64,000 bases of DNA from a candidate division TM6 bacterium GW2011_GWF2_32_72. Lineage in GTDB: Bacteria > Babelota > Babeliae > Babelales > GWF2-32-72. Positions within the stretch are counted from its first letter, which is position 1. Each line of letters opens with the position of its first letter. The notes under the pieces were generated by a model. That model worked only from the letters and a program-made list of their open reading frames with translations, was not told where the DNA came from and did not search any database. The position numbers and the translations under genes were made by a program. Positions 45,101 to 54,472 of this stretch are shown in pieces. The DNA lies in the NCBI GenBank assembly GCA_000989525.1, contig LBON01000001.1, positions 124,001 to 188,000 of the forward strand, given 5' to 3'.

Positions 45101-45772
45101 CTAGTCAACTAAAGGCTTATATTTTCCGATTTTTAAATATAAGGGAAGTAGTTGGTTGCTAGTTTGATTTGCTGTGAACTTTTCAAGCGCTTTTTCGACC
45201 AATCTTTCGATTGAACAGTTCATTGCCACGTTTTTTGCAAATACAGCTTGGTCGCCTAAAATGTTTTTTATTTTTTCTGCAAAAAGTTCTGTGCCGGCGC
45301 CAAAAAAGTTAATTGGGTTTGAAAACTTATTTTTTAATTCGTTAAGGAATGTGTCAATATTTTCATATCCTGCATCAACTGAATTATTAGAATCAATCGC
45401 AAAGTAAACATCGTCAGCGAATGCATTTAAAAGCGCGATGTTTGTCGCAAAATTTGAATCTTTAAATTCTTCAAGCAATGTTTTTATGCCATCAATTCCA
45501 ACTAGTGGAATTTTGGATGCAAAAGAAAGACCATTCACTGATGCAAGTACTACTCGCAATGTTGTAAATGGGCCGGGGCCTTGGTTGACCGCTATAAAAT
45601 CTAAATTTTCAAAATTGAGATTTGTTTTTGCAAAAAGATTTTCAAGAATTATAAAAAAATCTTTGCTTAATTTTGTTTTGGATTCTGAATGTTTTTGTAG
45701 AATTTTGTCATCACAAAAAATTGCAAACTCAGTAGAGTTTTGTGTTGGGTTGATCACTAGAAACTTTGTCAT
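45101..45772 (-). CDS. tsaB: tRNA threonylcarbamoyladenosine biosynthesis protein TsaB
   Basis: 223 residues of the actin-like YeaZ/TsaB fold. The N-terminus FLVINPTQNSTEFAIFCDDK is followed by the conserved FIAVNQGPGPFTTLRVVLAS and IPLVGIDGIKTL. TsaB is a non-catalytic partner of TsaD in making t6A at position 37 of ANN-decoding tRNAs. It lies nine bases after a zinc-ribbon gene on the same strand. Length is normal. TsaD, TsaC and TsaE are not in the window. Confidence 0.9.
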   Translation of the reverse strand: MTKFLVINPTQNSTEFAIFCDDKILQKHSESKTKLSKDFFIILENLFAKTNLNFENLDFIAVNQGPGPFTTLRVVLASVNGLSFASKIPLVGIDGIKTLLEEFKDSNFATNIALLNAFADDVYFAIDSNNSVDAGYENIDTFLNELKNKFSNPINFFGAGTELFAEKIKNILGDQAVFAKNVAMNCSIERLVEKALEKFTANQTSNQLLPLYLKIGKYKPLVD

Positions 45773-45781
45773 GAGAAGGTT

Positions 45782-45964
45782 TTACTTTCTGCCCTTATTA
45801 TGTTTTTGTTGTTGATAAAAAAGACTAAATTCGTCGTACTCTAATGTTTTTTCTTTTTTTACAATGATGTTACCGCAATTTAAACACTTCCATGCTTCAA
45901 AGTTCAAGAAGTGATCAAAAAATGTTTGCAAAACCATTAGGCCTGAACATTTACGACACTTCAT
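45782..45964 (-). CDS. 60-residue zinc-ribbon protein
   Basis: CRKC (C3, C6) and CLNC (C27, C30) form a four-cysteine zinc ribbon; the rest is charged. The last third (LFYQQQKHNKGRK) is basic. AAGGAAGCGGT precedes the start. Such mini zinc ribbons may bind nucleic acid or act as regulators. It lies between ruvX and tsaB on the same strand, probably in one transcript. Specific function unknown. Confidence 0.7.
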   Translation of the reverse strand: MKCRKCSGLMVLQTFFDHFLNFEAWKCLNCGNIIVKKEKTLEYDEFSLFYQQQKHNKGRK

Positions 45965-46057
45965 ACCGCTTCCTTTTTTGCTGAAGACATAAATACTCTA
46001 AGAATCTAGGCTACAACTGGTCTAATTGTCAATAGGACTGTTCAACTTGTTTTACAG

Positions 46058-46468
46058 TTAAACAATGTTTTGATTTCTTGCATACATTAAAAATCCTTCT
46101 AGAACAAGTGCCGCAGCTAATGAATGAGATTTTATTTTGTCTTCTTTGTTTTTTCCTCTTTTAATTTGGTCGGCTTGTTTGCTTGTAAGTCGTTCATCCC
46201 AAAGAACCCATTTAATTGTTGGAAAAAGCTTTTTGAGGTTTTCAACTTGATCTATAACTTTTTGAGTTTGTTCGCTAACAAGTCCTTTCATTGTTTTTGG
46301 ATATCCAACAACAATGGTTTTTATAGAGTATTCGGCAATTGTTTTATGTAAAAAAGGGATAAGTTCTTTTGCGGTTGTTGTTTGGTGTGGCCGTGCAAGA
46401 ATTCCAAGGGTATCTGACATCGCTGAGCCAACCCATTTGTCGCCAAGATCCAGGGCAAGAATTTTCAT
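46058..46468 (-). CDS. ruvX: YqgF/RuvX family nuclease (pre-16S rRNA processing / Holliday junction resolvase-like)
   Basis: 136 residues of the RNase H-like fold. LALDLGDKWVGSAMSD carries the first catalytic aspartate, TIVVGYPKTMKGLVSEQT the second strand, and WVLWDERLTSKQAD the central acidic pair, with a final acid in KSHSLAAALVLEGFL. The family is essential in many bacteria and matures 16S rRNA. It is divergent from the symporter gene. Length is usual. Confidence 0.9.
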   Translation of the reverse strand: MKILALDLGDKWVGSAMSDTLGILARPHQTTTAKELIPFLHKTIAEYSIKTIVVGYPKTMKGLVSEQTQKVIDQVENLKKLFPTIKWVLWDERLTSKQADQIKRGKNKEDKIKSHSLAAALVLEGFLMYARNQNIV

Positions 46469-46575
46469 ATTTTCTCCTATAAATTGTTTTGATAATAGTC
46501 TTTTTTCTTGTAAACTATAAAGCAGTGTTAGTTTTTTAAGCCTAACTTTATTTGTTTCAAACTCAAAGGAATCCT

Positions 46576-47919
46576 ATGAATATCCTAAATAATTTGGATG
46601 CTCTAGTTGTAAATTTCAGTAATCTTATTTGGTGGCCTTGGGGTGTTTGTTTTGTCCTCTGTATAGGCATTTTACTAACATTTGTTCTTGGATTTGTTCA
46701 AGTTCGTTATTTTTTTGAATCATGTAAGTTTGTTTTATTCCCTCCAAAAAGTACTGGTGCCGTAAAAGGTGAATTATCTTCCGTACAGGCATTTATAAAT
46801 GTTTTGGGTGCGGCAACCGGCAATGGAAGCATAGCTGGAACAGCAATGGCTATTGCTGTTGGTGGTCCTGGTGCTGCGTTTTGGATTTTTGTTTCTGGTT
46901 TTTTAGGTATGGCAATTAGATTTGCAGAAACCTTTTTAGGTGCAGATGTAATTGGTAAAACCTCTTTTAGAGGAATGAATGGTGGGCCGATGGTCTACTT
47001 GAATATGGTTCCTGGTAAAAGTTTTTTACCATATATTTTTGCAGTGTTTGTTTTGCTTTATGGTTTTTTTAGCGGTAATGCTATGCAAGCAAACTCAATT
47101 GGGGCTAGCTTATTTAGGGTCTTTGGAATAAGCCCATGGATAGTGGCAATTGTGCTCACTGCATTTATATTCTATGTTATGATTGGCGGATCAAAAAGAA
47201 TCTTGGAGGTTTCTGACAAACTTGTTCCTTTTAAGGTGGGTGTGTTTTTAATTTCTACTGCTATTGTTTTAATTTATAATTACGCATCTTTGTGGGACGC
47301 CATTATTTTAGTTTTTAAGGGTGCCTTTACACCATCAGCCGTTACAGGTGCTGCCGTTGGACTATCTATTTCAAGTGCAATGCAGGCAGCCTTTACGCGA
47401 TCAATAATTTCTCATGAATCTGGTCTTGGTATTTCTGCATTGTTGTTTGGTTCTACGGGAAGTACAAATCCAGTTAAAGATGGCATTATGAGTATGTTAA
47501 CAACATTTATTAGTTCTATATTGATAGGTTCAATGGTTTCTTTGGCTATTATTTCAAGCGGTGTTTGGAATAGTGGTTTAACAGGCATTGATTTAACTAG
47601 CGCGGCTTTTGATACAACTTTTGGATTTTTGGGTAGCTGGCTTGTTTTATTTTCAGCGGTCAGTTTTGGTATTGGTGTAACTGTAAACTATGCGTATATA
47701 GCTAAAGAAAACTGGTTGTTTTTGACAAATGGCCGATTTGGATTTGCATTTATTTTAATATTTGCAGCGTTAACGTTCACTGGAACAATTGCAAAGATAG
47801 GTCTTGTTTGGGGTGCAATTGATATTGTTACCTTGGGCATGGTGTTGGTTAACTTGTATGCGGTTGTATACTTCTTACCAACTATTAGAAAAAAATTGTC
47901 AAAATATTCACAACTTTAA
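46576..47919 (+). CDS. Alanine/glycine:sodium symporter (AGCS family)
   Basis: 447 residues and polytopic, with about 11 membrane segments. VQAFINVLGAATGNGSIAGT, FWIFVSGFLGMAIRFAETFL and NGGPMVYLN are AGCS landmarks. The family imports alanine, glycine or related amino acids with sodium. The ATG at 46576 follows AAAGGAATCCT; the frame is open to a TTG at 46552. It is followed 14 bases later by murE. With alr it may supply alanine for the cell wall and protein synthesis. Confidence 0.88.
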   Translation: MNILNNLDALVVNFSNLIWWPWGVCFVLCIGILLTFVLGFVQVRYFFESCKFVLFPPKSTGAVKGELSSVQAFINVLGAATGNGSIAGTAMAIAVGGPGAAFWIFVSGFLGMAIRFAETFLGADVIGKTSFRGMNGGPMVYLNMVPGKSFLPYIFAVFVLLYGFFSGNAMQANSIGASLFRVFGISPWIVAIVLTAFIFYVMIGGSKRILEVSDKLVPFKVGVFLISTAIVLIYNYASLWDAIILVFKGAFTPSAVTGAAVGLSISSAMQAAFTRSIISHESGLGISALLFGSTGSTNPVKDGIMSMLTTFISSILIGSMVSLAIISSGVWNSGLTGIDLTSAAFDTTFGFLGSWLVLFSAVSFGIGVTVNYAYIAKENWLFLTNGRFGFAFILIFAALTFTGTIAKIGLVWGAIDIVTLGMVLVNLYAVVYFLPTIRKKLSKYSQL

Positions 47920-47933
47920 TTTAATTTTTTAAT

Positions 47934-49364
47934 ATGAAGCTTAAATTAGCTAACATTTGGAAAGTTGCCTGCCATACAGATAATGTAGGGGCAGGCACAA
48001 TTTTTGTCGCCATTAAAGGACAAAAAAAAGATGGCATGGATTTTATATCTTTGGCTATCGAAAAAGGCGCCAAAAAAATTGTGATTCAAGAAGATTCGAT
48101 TTTGGATGTTGCTGTTGAAAAATTAATTTTAGAATCAAGCATCGAAGTTTTAAAAGTGTCAGATGCTCGATTGGCCTTGGCGCAACTTAGTGCGGAGGCT
48201 TACGGATTTCCGGTTAATAAGTTGAAAATTTTAGGTATTACAGGAACTAAAGGAAAAACAACGACCACATTTGTTTTAGAGCATATTCTAAAGGCAGCTG
48301 GTTATAAAACAGCAATGCTTGGAACTGTTCAAAATAAAATTTTGGATAATGTTTTTAATACGAATTTAACAACACGTCAACCAGATTATTTACAAATGTT
48401 TTTAAGTGAATGTGTTAGCGCTGGTGTTGAATATGTAGTTATGGAAACAGCCGCACAGGCATTTTCTTTGCATAGAGTTCATGGTATTCAGTTTGATGGA
48501 GCTATTTTTACAAATTTTTCACTTGAGCATTCAGAGTTTTACCCATCTATGCAGGAATATTTTGAAGCTAAAAAAAAGATATTTTCATTATTAAAAAATG
48601 ATGCTGTTGCCTTTGTTAATGCTGACGATAAGTGGTGTAATAAATTACGCATTGAGTTTCCAAATGTAAAAACGTTTGCTTTGAAGGGTGAAGCAGATTA
48701 TACCGCTGTTATACTGCAAAACAATTTTAAATCTTTAGCATTTGAAATAAGTTTTGGAAACGTTGTGGATGCTTTAGAATTTAATTGTGATGTGCTTATT
48801 GGTGAATTTAATGTTTATAATTTATTGGGAGCCGTTTCTCTGTGCAAAGAGCTTGGTGTTTCTATGAATGTTTGCCAAAAAGCTGTTGGATCTTTGCCTA
48901 ATGTGCCCGGCAGATTAGAAAAATATGAACTTTCAAACGGGGCTGTTGGAATTGTTGATTATGCCCATAATCCCTCATCTTTTCAGGCTGTTCTTTCCAC
49001 TTTGCGCAGATGCACAAATAATTTAGTTGTTGTTTTTGGGGCGGGTGGAGAAAGAGATATAACTAAACGACCGATAATGGGAGCAACAGCTGCTCGATAT
49101 GCAGATCATATAATCTTAACATCAGATAATCCAAGATCAGAAGATCCGCAAGAGATTATAGATCAAATTCTTGTAGGGATGGATTCTTCTTTTTTTTGTA
49201 AAGTTGATTCGGAACTTGACCGTAAGCTAGCTATTCAAAAAGCTTTTGATTTAACAAATGAAGATTCTATTTTGGTTGTGCTGGGAAAAGGTCCAGATGA
49301 ATATCAGGATATAAAAGGCGTTAAAACTTTTTTTAGTGATGTTCAAGTCATAAAAAGTTTGTAG
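47934..49364 (+). CDS. murE: UDP-N-acetylmuramoyl-dipeptide:meso-diaminopimelate ligase
   Basis: 476 residues. The ATP loop is LGITGTKGKTTTTFVLEHIL. NLTTRQPDYLQ and VDYAHNPSSF follow the Mur ligase pattern. The DNPR motif in LTSDNPRSEDPQEI indicates meso-diaminopimelate rather than lysine. The cytosolic enzyme adds the third residue of the peptidoglycan stem peptide. It is 14 bases after the symporter gene and followed by a terminator. It lies apart from ftsQAZ, so the division/wall cluster is split here. Confidence 0.95.
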   Translation: MKLKLANIWKVACHTDNVGAGTIFVAIKGQKKDGMDFISLAIEKGAKKIVIQEDSILDVAVEKLILESSIEVLKVSDARLALAQLSAEAYGFPVNKLKILGITGTKGKTTTTFVLEHILKAAGYKTAMLGTVQNKILDNVFNTNLTTRQPDYLQMFLSECVSAGVEYVVMETAAQAFSLHRVHGIQFDGAIFTNFSLEHSEFYPSMQEYFEAKKKIFSLLKNDAVAFVNADDKWCNKLRIEFPNVKTFALKGEADYTAVILQNNFKSLAFEISFGNVVDALEFNCDVLIGEFNVYNLLGAVSLCKELGVSMNVCQKAVGSLPNVPGRLEKYELSNGAVGIVDYAHNPSSFQAVLSTLRRCTNNLVVVFGAGGERDITKRPIMGATAARYADHIILTSDNPRSEDPQEIIDQILVGMDSSFFCKVDSELDRKLAIQKAFDLTNEDSILVVLGKGPDEYQDIKGVKTFFSDVQVIKSL

Positions 49365-49381
49365 AATTTAAAAAAGTGTAA

Positions 49382-49414
49382 AAAACAAGGTGGATAATTT
49401 CCGCCTTGTTTTTT
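49382..49414. terminator. Bidirectional terminator
   Basis: ACAAGG (49385-49390) pairs with CCTTGT (49404-49409), extended inside by GG/CC, with A and T runs on both sides. It separates murE from the convergent small secreted protein. Confidence 0.8.
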
Positions 49415-49439
49415 ATTTAAGATTATTTGATCTGTGCGT

Positions 49440-49808
49440 CTATTTATTTTTTGGATAACCATGAGCCTGCGCCCAATCGTCTTGTGCTAATGTTGCGTAT
49501 GATCGAGGTCTGTAAGCAGGGATGTGTTTGGATTCAACTAAATAGGCATATTGTAAATCTATATGGAATATTTCTATTTTAGCACATTTTAAATTGTCGT
49601 GATTTGATACTTCATAAGGTAAGACTTTGATTGTATCATCTTCATAATTTGTTATTCGTTCTATAAAAGGATTATCTTTAAGTTTATTTGGTTCTATTTT
49701 TATAGTTAATTTTTCTCCAGTTATTGTGCTATTTTCAACAATTTGAAGCTTGGTTGCGTTTAGTGAAATAAATAAAATAGTTAAAAATGTTAAGAATATT
49801 TTTTTCAT
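49440..49808 (-). CDS. Small secreted protein of unknown function
   Basis: 122 residues. Signal peptide MKKIFLTFLTILFISLNATK is followed by a small, probably beta-rich domain (LTIKIEPNKLKDNPFIERI, YLVESKHIPAYRPRSYAT). There is one cysteine in the mature part, and the protein ends HGYPKNK. It is monocistronic, convergent with murE across a shared terminator. AAAAGGATGAT precedes the ATG. Unrecognised. Confidence 0.7.
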   Translation of the reverse strand: MKKIFLTFLTILFISLNATKLQIVENSTITGEKLTIKIEPNKLKDNPFIERITNYEDDTIKVLPYEVSNHDNLKCAKIEIFHIDLQYAYLVESKHIPAYRPRSYATLAQDDWAQAHGYPKNK

Positions 49809-50034
49809 TGAATCATCCTTTTTTAAAGGGCTATTAAAAATATTTTGGAATATACTGATTTTAAAAAGTTAATACAAGTTCTTTTTTCAAACTGGATTAT
49901 ATAAGGCAGTATATTTTTGTGGAGCTAAAGTTAAATATTAGTTTTGTGTTGTTTTCCTTTACAAAGAGGCTGAAAATCATTATTCTAAACACTGTTTCGT
50001 TAATTTTAACCCTCTAATTTCTTGGAGAAGCTAC

Positions 50035-52008
50035 ATGCAGATAAATCAGTTTTATCTTGTGTTTTTGGCGATTTCTTTTTTGGGAGTAGGTGTTGTTGCC
50101 TATTTGCTACGTAAGATAAGTTCTTTCCCTGTTACAAATGCTCGAGCACAGAAGATTGCGGATGCAATTTCTTTGGGTGCTATGACTTTTATTGCTGCGG
50201 AATATAAAATTATCGCTACCGTTGTGGCTTTGATAGCCTTAGCTGTGGCTTATTTTGTTCATCCATGGGCGGCAGCTTGCTTTATTGGCGGTTCTTTCTT
50301 TTCTATGTTGACAGGTTTCATTGGTATGAAGGCTGCAACTTCAGCAAACGTACGTACCACAATGGCTGCCAGAGAAAAAGGCGAACATTCAGCCTTTTTA
50401 ATGGCTTTCTTTGGTGGCGGCGTAATGGGATTTTCCGTTGCAAGTTTTGGTTTGCTTGGTGTAAGTACCGTTTTCTGGATGTTCTCTACTCATGAATTAT
50501 TTGACGTTTTATTAACCAGCTTCTCTTTAGGAGCCAGTTTGGTTGCCTTTTTTGCTCGTGTTGGTGGTGGTATTTTTACCAAAGCCGCAGACGTTGGTGC
50601 TGATTTGGTTGGTAAGTTAGAAGCGGGTATTCCTGAAGATGATCCAAGAAATCCAGCTGTTATTGCTGATAACGTTGGTGACTGCGTTGGTGATACTGCT
50701 GGTATGGGCGCTGATATTTTTGAATCGTATGTTGGTGCAATGGTTTCCACTATGATTTTGAGTTTAGGTGTTTATGGAATTTCATTTAAGTATTTAAGCT
50801 TACCTATAGTTCTTTCAGGCATTGGCTTAGGTAGTTCTTTAGTTGGCTTGCTTTCTAATGCATTTTTAAAATTGTCTCCTGCAAGTATGTTAAAGTATGC
50901 TACATACATAGCAATAGGTGTGTTTTTAGCTGTCTCTTATGCTTACATTAGTTTTATAAATATTGAATCCTTCTTGTTTATATCTATCTTTTTGGGTTGT
51001 GTAGCTGGATTGCTTATTGGAGAAATAACAGAATATTACACAGGTAAATCTCCTGTTGAAAATCTTGCAAGAGCATCTCAATCTGGTGCAGCAACAAATA
51101 TTATTTATGGTCTTTCCATAGGTATGGAATCAACAGTCCTTCCTGCTATTGTTTTAGTATTAACCGTTTTGGTTGCCTATACAAAAGGTGGTGGATTGTT
51201 TGGTGTTGCTTTGGCTGCAGTTTCTATGCTTGCAACTACAGGTATAACTATGACTGTTGATGCATATGGTCCAATAGCAGATAATGCTGGTGGTATTGCA
51301 GAAATGTCTGGATTTGATCCTTCAGTTAGAAAGATAACAGATAAGCTAGATTCTCTTGGAAACACTACAGCTGCTATTGGTAAAGGTTTTGCAATAGGCT
51401 CAGCTCTTTTGACAGCTTTAGCTTTCTTTGCCGCATATGCACAAGTTGCAGGCTTGGTTGTTATAGACATTTTAGATCCATTCGTTATGGCGGGTATTTT
51501 TATTGGTGGCTCAATACCAATGTTAGTTTCTGCTTTGACTATGCGTTCTGTTGGTGATGCAGCATTAAAAATGGTTATGGAAGTTAGACGACAATTCAAA
51601 ACAATTTCTGGATTAATGGAAGGCAAAGCCGAACCAGATTACAAGAGTTGTATTGAAATTAGTACTAAAGCATCATTAAGAGAAATGATTTTGCCAGGTG
51701 TAATAACCATTTTGGCACCAGTTATTGTTAAATTCACATTGGGTGCAGCTGCGCTTGGTGGTTTATTAGCAGGTGCAACAGTTGTTGGTGTTTTGCTAGC
51801 TTTATTGATGGCAAACGGCGGTGGTGCATGGGATAATGCTAAGAAATTGATAGAATCCGGTGAATTTGGTGGCAAAGGTTCAGATGCTCATAAAGCTGCT
51901 GTAACTGGCGACACAGTGGGTGATCCATTCAAAGATACATCAGGTCCTGCTCTTAATATTTTAATTAAATTAATGTCTGTTGTGGCATTGCTACTTGCAG
52001 CATACTAA
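50035..52008 (+). CDS. hppA: Membrane-bound ion-translocating pyrophosphatase (potassium-dependent type)
   Basis: 657 residues, about 16 membrane segments. The PPi site motif [20 protein letters not shown], with [20 protein letters not shown] next, is canonical, as is [17 protein letters not shown] near the C-terminus. Residues 442-447 are GNTTAA: alanine where potassium-independent enzymes have lysine, so this belongs to the potassium-dependent class. Such enzymes pump H+ or Na+ using PPi. TTGGAG precedes the ATG. It is monocistronic with its own terminator. The pumped ion cannot be settled by eye. Confidence 0.95.
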   Translation: MQINQFYLVFLAISFLGVGVVAYLLRKISSFPVTNARAQKIADAISLGAMTFIAAEYKIIATVVALIALAVAYFVHPWAAACFIGGSFFSMLTGFIGMKAATSANVRTTMAAREKGEHSAFLMAFFGGGVMGFSVASFGLLGVSTVFWMFSTHELFDVLLTSFSLGASLVAFFARVGGGIFTKAADVGADLVGKLEAGIPEDDPRNPAVIADNVGDCVGDTAGMGADIFESYVGAMVSTMILSLGVYGISFKYLSLPIVLSGIGLGSSLVGLLSNAFLKLSPASMLKYATYIAIGVFLAVSYAYISFINIESFLFISIFLGCVAGLLIGEITEYYTGKSPVENLARASQSGAATNIIYGLSIGMESTVLPAIVLVLTVLVAYTKGGGLFGVALAAVSMLATTGITMTVDAYGPIADNAGGIAEMSGFDPSVRKITDKLDSLGNTTAAIGKGFAIGSALLTALAFFAAYAQVAGLVVIDILDPFVMAGIFIGGSIPMLVSALTMRSVGDAALKMVMEVRRQFKTISGLMEGKAEPDYKSCIEISTKASLREMILPGVITILAPVIVKFTLGAAALGGLLAGATVVGVLLALLMANGGGAWDNAKKLIESGEFGGKGSDAHKAAVTGDTVGDPFKDTSGPALNILIKLMSVVALLLAAY

Positions 52009-52024
52009 TTATCGCAATTATATG

Positions 52025-52051
52025 GCGCCGTAGAAATACGGCGCTTTTTTT
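52025..52051 (+). terminator. Terminator after hppA
   Basis: GCGCCGTA (52025-52032) and TACGGCGC (52037-52044) form a perfect 8-bp GC-rich stem with a four-base loop, then T7. Confidence 0.92.
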
Positions 52052-52126
52052 GTGAAATTTTTTGTAAATGTTTATACTTTTTAAAGTTGTTTTAATTTAT
52101 TATCAAATTTTTTGCTTGAGGTTTTT

Positions 52127-52618
52127 ATGAAAAAAATAATATGTCTTTTTCTTCTTTTTGCTACTTGTGGTTGTTTGGCATCCGAACCTTTAACGACTAG
52201 AATTAAAATAGATAAATATGAGTTTCCATCTTGTGAGGCTGGCATTTCTTTAAAAATAGATGATATTGAAAAAATTTTACAGGAAGAATTTAATCAAAAT
52301 TTGGTTAAACTGAACAATAAATTTAATCAATGTTTTTTGAAAGATTCTTTTGATATGGGTAAGTTTTATTCAGCACAAGAAAGACTTTTATCACTTTGGT
52401 TGGTCTGTTGGGATAGAGAATATCATGCGCTTCGTCGCCAAAGCATTATAATAACTCAAGAAGAATTTAAAAATCTTGAGTTGTTACGAAATCTTTTAAA
52501 AAAATGTATAGAAAATTGTGAAACATGGTCTGAAGAAGAGAAAGATAAGTATTCTAATGATTTAGCAGATTTAGAAAAAAGCTTAAATTGGTTGATTGAC
52601 TGGACTATATATCTATGA
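52127..52618 (+). CDS. Small secreted protein of unknown function
   Basis: 163 residues from the ATG at 52127, preceded by TTGAGG. Signal peptide KKIICLFLLFATCGCLAS is followed by a helical, charged domain (IDDIEKILQEEFNQNLVKLN, then YSAQERLLSLWLVCWDREYH). The two cysteines near the signal end could include a lipid-attachment site, but the lipobox is not canonical. The frame opens at a TTG (52112). It overlaps the ABC-F gene by four bases (ATGA). Unrecognised. Confidence 0.7.
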   Translation: MKKIICLFLLFATCGCLASEPLTTRIKIDKYEFPSCEAGISLKIDDIEKILQEEFNQNLVKLNNKFNQCFLKDSFDMGKFYSAQERLLSLWLVCWDREYHALRRQSIIITQEEFKNLELLRNLLKKCIENCETWSEEEKDKYSNDLADLEKSLNWLIDWTIYL

Positions 52619-54378
52619 CTCAATTGATTCAAATTAAGCAATTGCAAAAAAGTTATGGGACAAGGGTTATTTTTAATAATGCTTCAGTTTCATTTCTTGA
52701 AGGCCAAAAAATTGGTGTCATAGGTAGAAATGGTGCTGGTAAGTCTACTCTTTGCCGAATGATTGTTGGTCAAGAAGAGCCTGATGACGGTCAAATTGTA
52801 AAACATGCTAGTTTGCGTCTCTCTTATTTAGAACAGGGGAATCCCTTTAAGTCCGGCGAGACAGTACTGGAATTTTTAGAACGATATTCTGGGCAGCCGG
52901 AATGGTCATGTTCCAAAATGGCAAATACTTTTCAGTTGGGTGATTTGTTAAAAAATAAGATTGAAAATCTTTCCGGAGGTTATCAAACTCGGGTTAAGTT
53001 GACGGGAATGTTATTAACAGATCCGAATTTTTTGATATTGGATGAGCCTACAAACTATTTAGATTTACGCACATTGATGCTTCTTGAAAACTTTTTAAGA
53101 GATTTTAAAGGGTCTTATTTAATTGTTTCTCACGATAGAGAATTTTTAAAAAAAACTTGTGACAACACCCTTGAAGTGGAAGAGGGCGATTTAAAGCTTT
53201 TTCCAGGCGGCATTGAACAATTTATGGATTATAAAAATCAACAACTTGAACATGCCTTAAATTTTAATAAAAACGTGGAGCAACGCCGTAAGCAGCTTCA
53301 GGTTTTTGTTGATAAATTTGCGGCAAAAACATCTAAGGCAAGGCAGGGGCAATCAAAAATTAAGCAGATTCAAAAATTAGAGTTGATGGTTAAAGAAGTT
53401 CCAAAGCAAATAAAAACGGTCAAGATAACTTTACCAAAAATTGAACAAAGAAAAGGCGTTGCATTAATTGTTGATAAGTTGACTATTGGTTACCCAGATA
53501 AAGTAATTGCTAGAAATATTACTTTTGAAATTACTATGGGTTCCAAAGTTGCCATTTTGGGTGATAATGGTGAAGGAAAAACAACTTTTTTGCGAACAAT
53601 CGCAGGAGAATTGCCTCCAATTTTTGGGTCTTTTAAATGGGGGCATCGATTAACAATTGCCTATTATGCTCAACACGTTTATAGATCTTTGGCAGGTGAT
53701 TCATCTGTTAAGATGCAACTTATGTCTATGGCAGATAAAACGGTCTCTGAGCAAGAAATTTTAGACGTAGCAGGAAGTTTTTTGTTTTCAGGTAAAGATG
53801 TTGATAAAAAAATATCTGTGCTTAGTGGTGGAGAAAAGGCCCGTGTTTGCCTTGCTGGCATGTTGCTTAGTAAAAGCAGTGTTTTAATTTTTGATGAACC
53901 AACAAACCATTTAGATTTTGATACAGTTGAAGCCTTGGCTGATGCGCTTTCTAAATATGATGGAACTGTTTTTTTTACTTCTCACGATCGAACATTTGTA
54001 AGACTTTTGGCTACAGACATAATTGAAGTTGGTGGTGGAAGAGTTGTGAAGTATTCAGGTTCTTATGATGATTATATTTACGCCTTGCAGCAAACTCTTT
54101 TATCGACAGAGATTGACCCAACAATTTTTTCAAAAAAAGAAAAAAAGGTTGAAATATCTATTGCTGAACAAAAAGAACAACGCAAAGATTTAAAAAATAA
54201 GATTCGAGATTTGGAAAAAAAATTAAAAAGTTTGGAAAAAAAGAAAGAGCGTCTGGCCAAAGAATTAGCTGAAAATTGGACCGTTGCGATGTCTAAAGAT
54301 TTTGCATCAGTTGAATCTGAGCTTGAATCTGTGGAGATTGAATTATTGGATGGTTTAGAAAAGATTGAAGCTATTTAA
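52615..54378 (+). CDS. ABC-F family ATPase (Uup/EttA-like)
   Basis: 587 residues with two ATPase domains and no membrane segments. First site: IGVIGRNGAGKSTL, LSGGYQTRVKL, LILDEPTNYLD. Second: VAILGDNGEGKTTFL, LSGGEKARVCL, LIFDEPTNHLDFD. Between them lies the basic, helical P-site tRNA interaction linker (about 225-265, KTSKARQGQSKIKQIQKLEL). A C-terminal coiled coil (KNKIRDLEKKLKSLEKKKER) resembles Uup. ABC-F proteins act on the ribosome. The start overlaps the preceding gene. Confidence 0.92.
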   Translation: MTQLIQIKQLQKSYGTRVIFNNASVSFLEGQKIGVIGRNGAGKSTLCRMIVGQEEPDDGQIVKHASLRLSYLEQGNPFKSGETVLEFLERYSGQPEWSCSKMANTFQLGDLLKNKIENLSGGYQTRVKLTGMLLTDPNFLILDEPTNYLDLRTLMLLENFLRDFKGSYLIVSHDREFLKKTCDNTLEVEEGDLKLFPGGIEQFMDYKNQQLEHALNFNKNVEQRRKQLQVFVDKFAAKTSKARQGQSKIKQIQKLELMVKEVPKQIKTVKITLPKIEQRKGVALIVDKLTIGYPDKVIARNITFEITMGSKVAILGDNGEGKTTFLRTIAGELPPIFGSFKWGHRLTIAYYAQHVYRSLAGDSSVKMQLMSMADKTVSEQEILDVAGSFLFSGKDVDKKISVLSGGEKARVCLAGMLLSKSSVLIFDEPTNHLDFDTVEALADALSKYDGTVFFTSHDRTFVRLLATDIIEVGGGRVVKYSGSYDDYIYALQQTLLSTEIDPTIFSKKEKKVEISIAEQKEQRKDLKNKIRDLEKKLKSLEKKKERLAKELAENWTVAMSKDFASVESELESVEIELLDGLEKIEAI

Positions 54379-54472
54379 TTTTTTGATTAGATCTTTCATT
54401 TGTTCGACGTTAACTATTGATTAATAATTTACCCTGATGATAGCATTATCATGTTATTTAAAGGAGTTGATT

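Noticed and set aside
51177-51875. Minus-strand frames opposite hppA
   Set aside because: Alanine/proline/isoleucine-rich shadows created by the codon bias of the pyrophosphatase gene; no start context.
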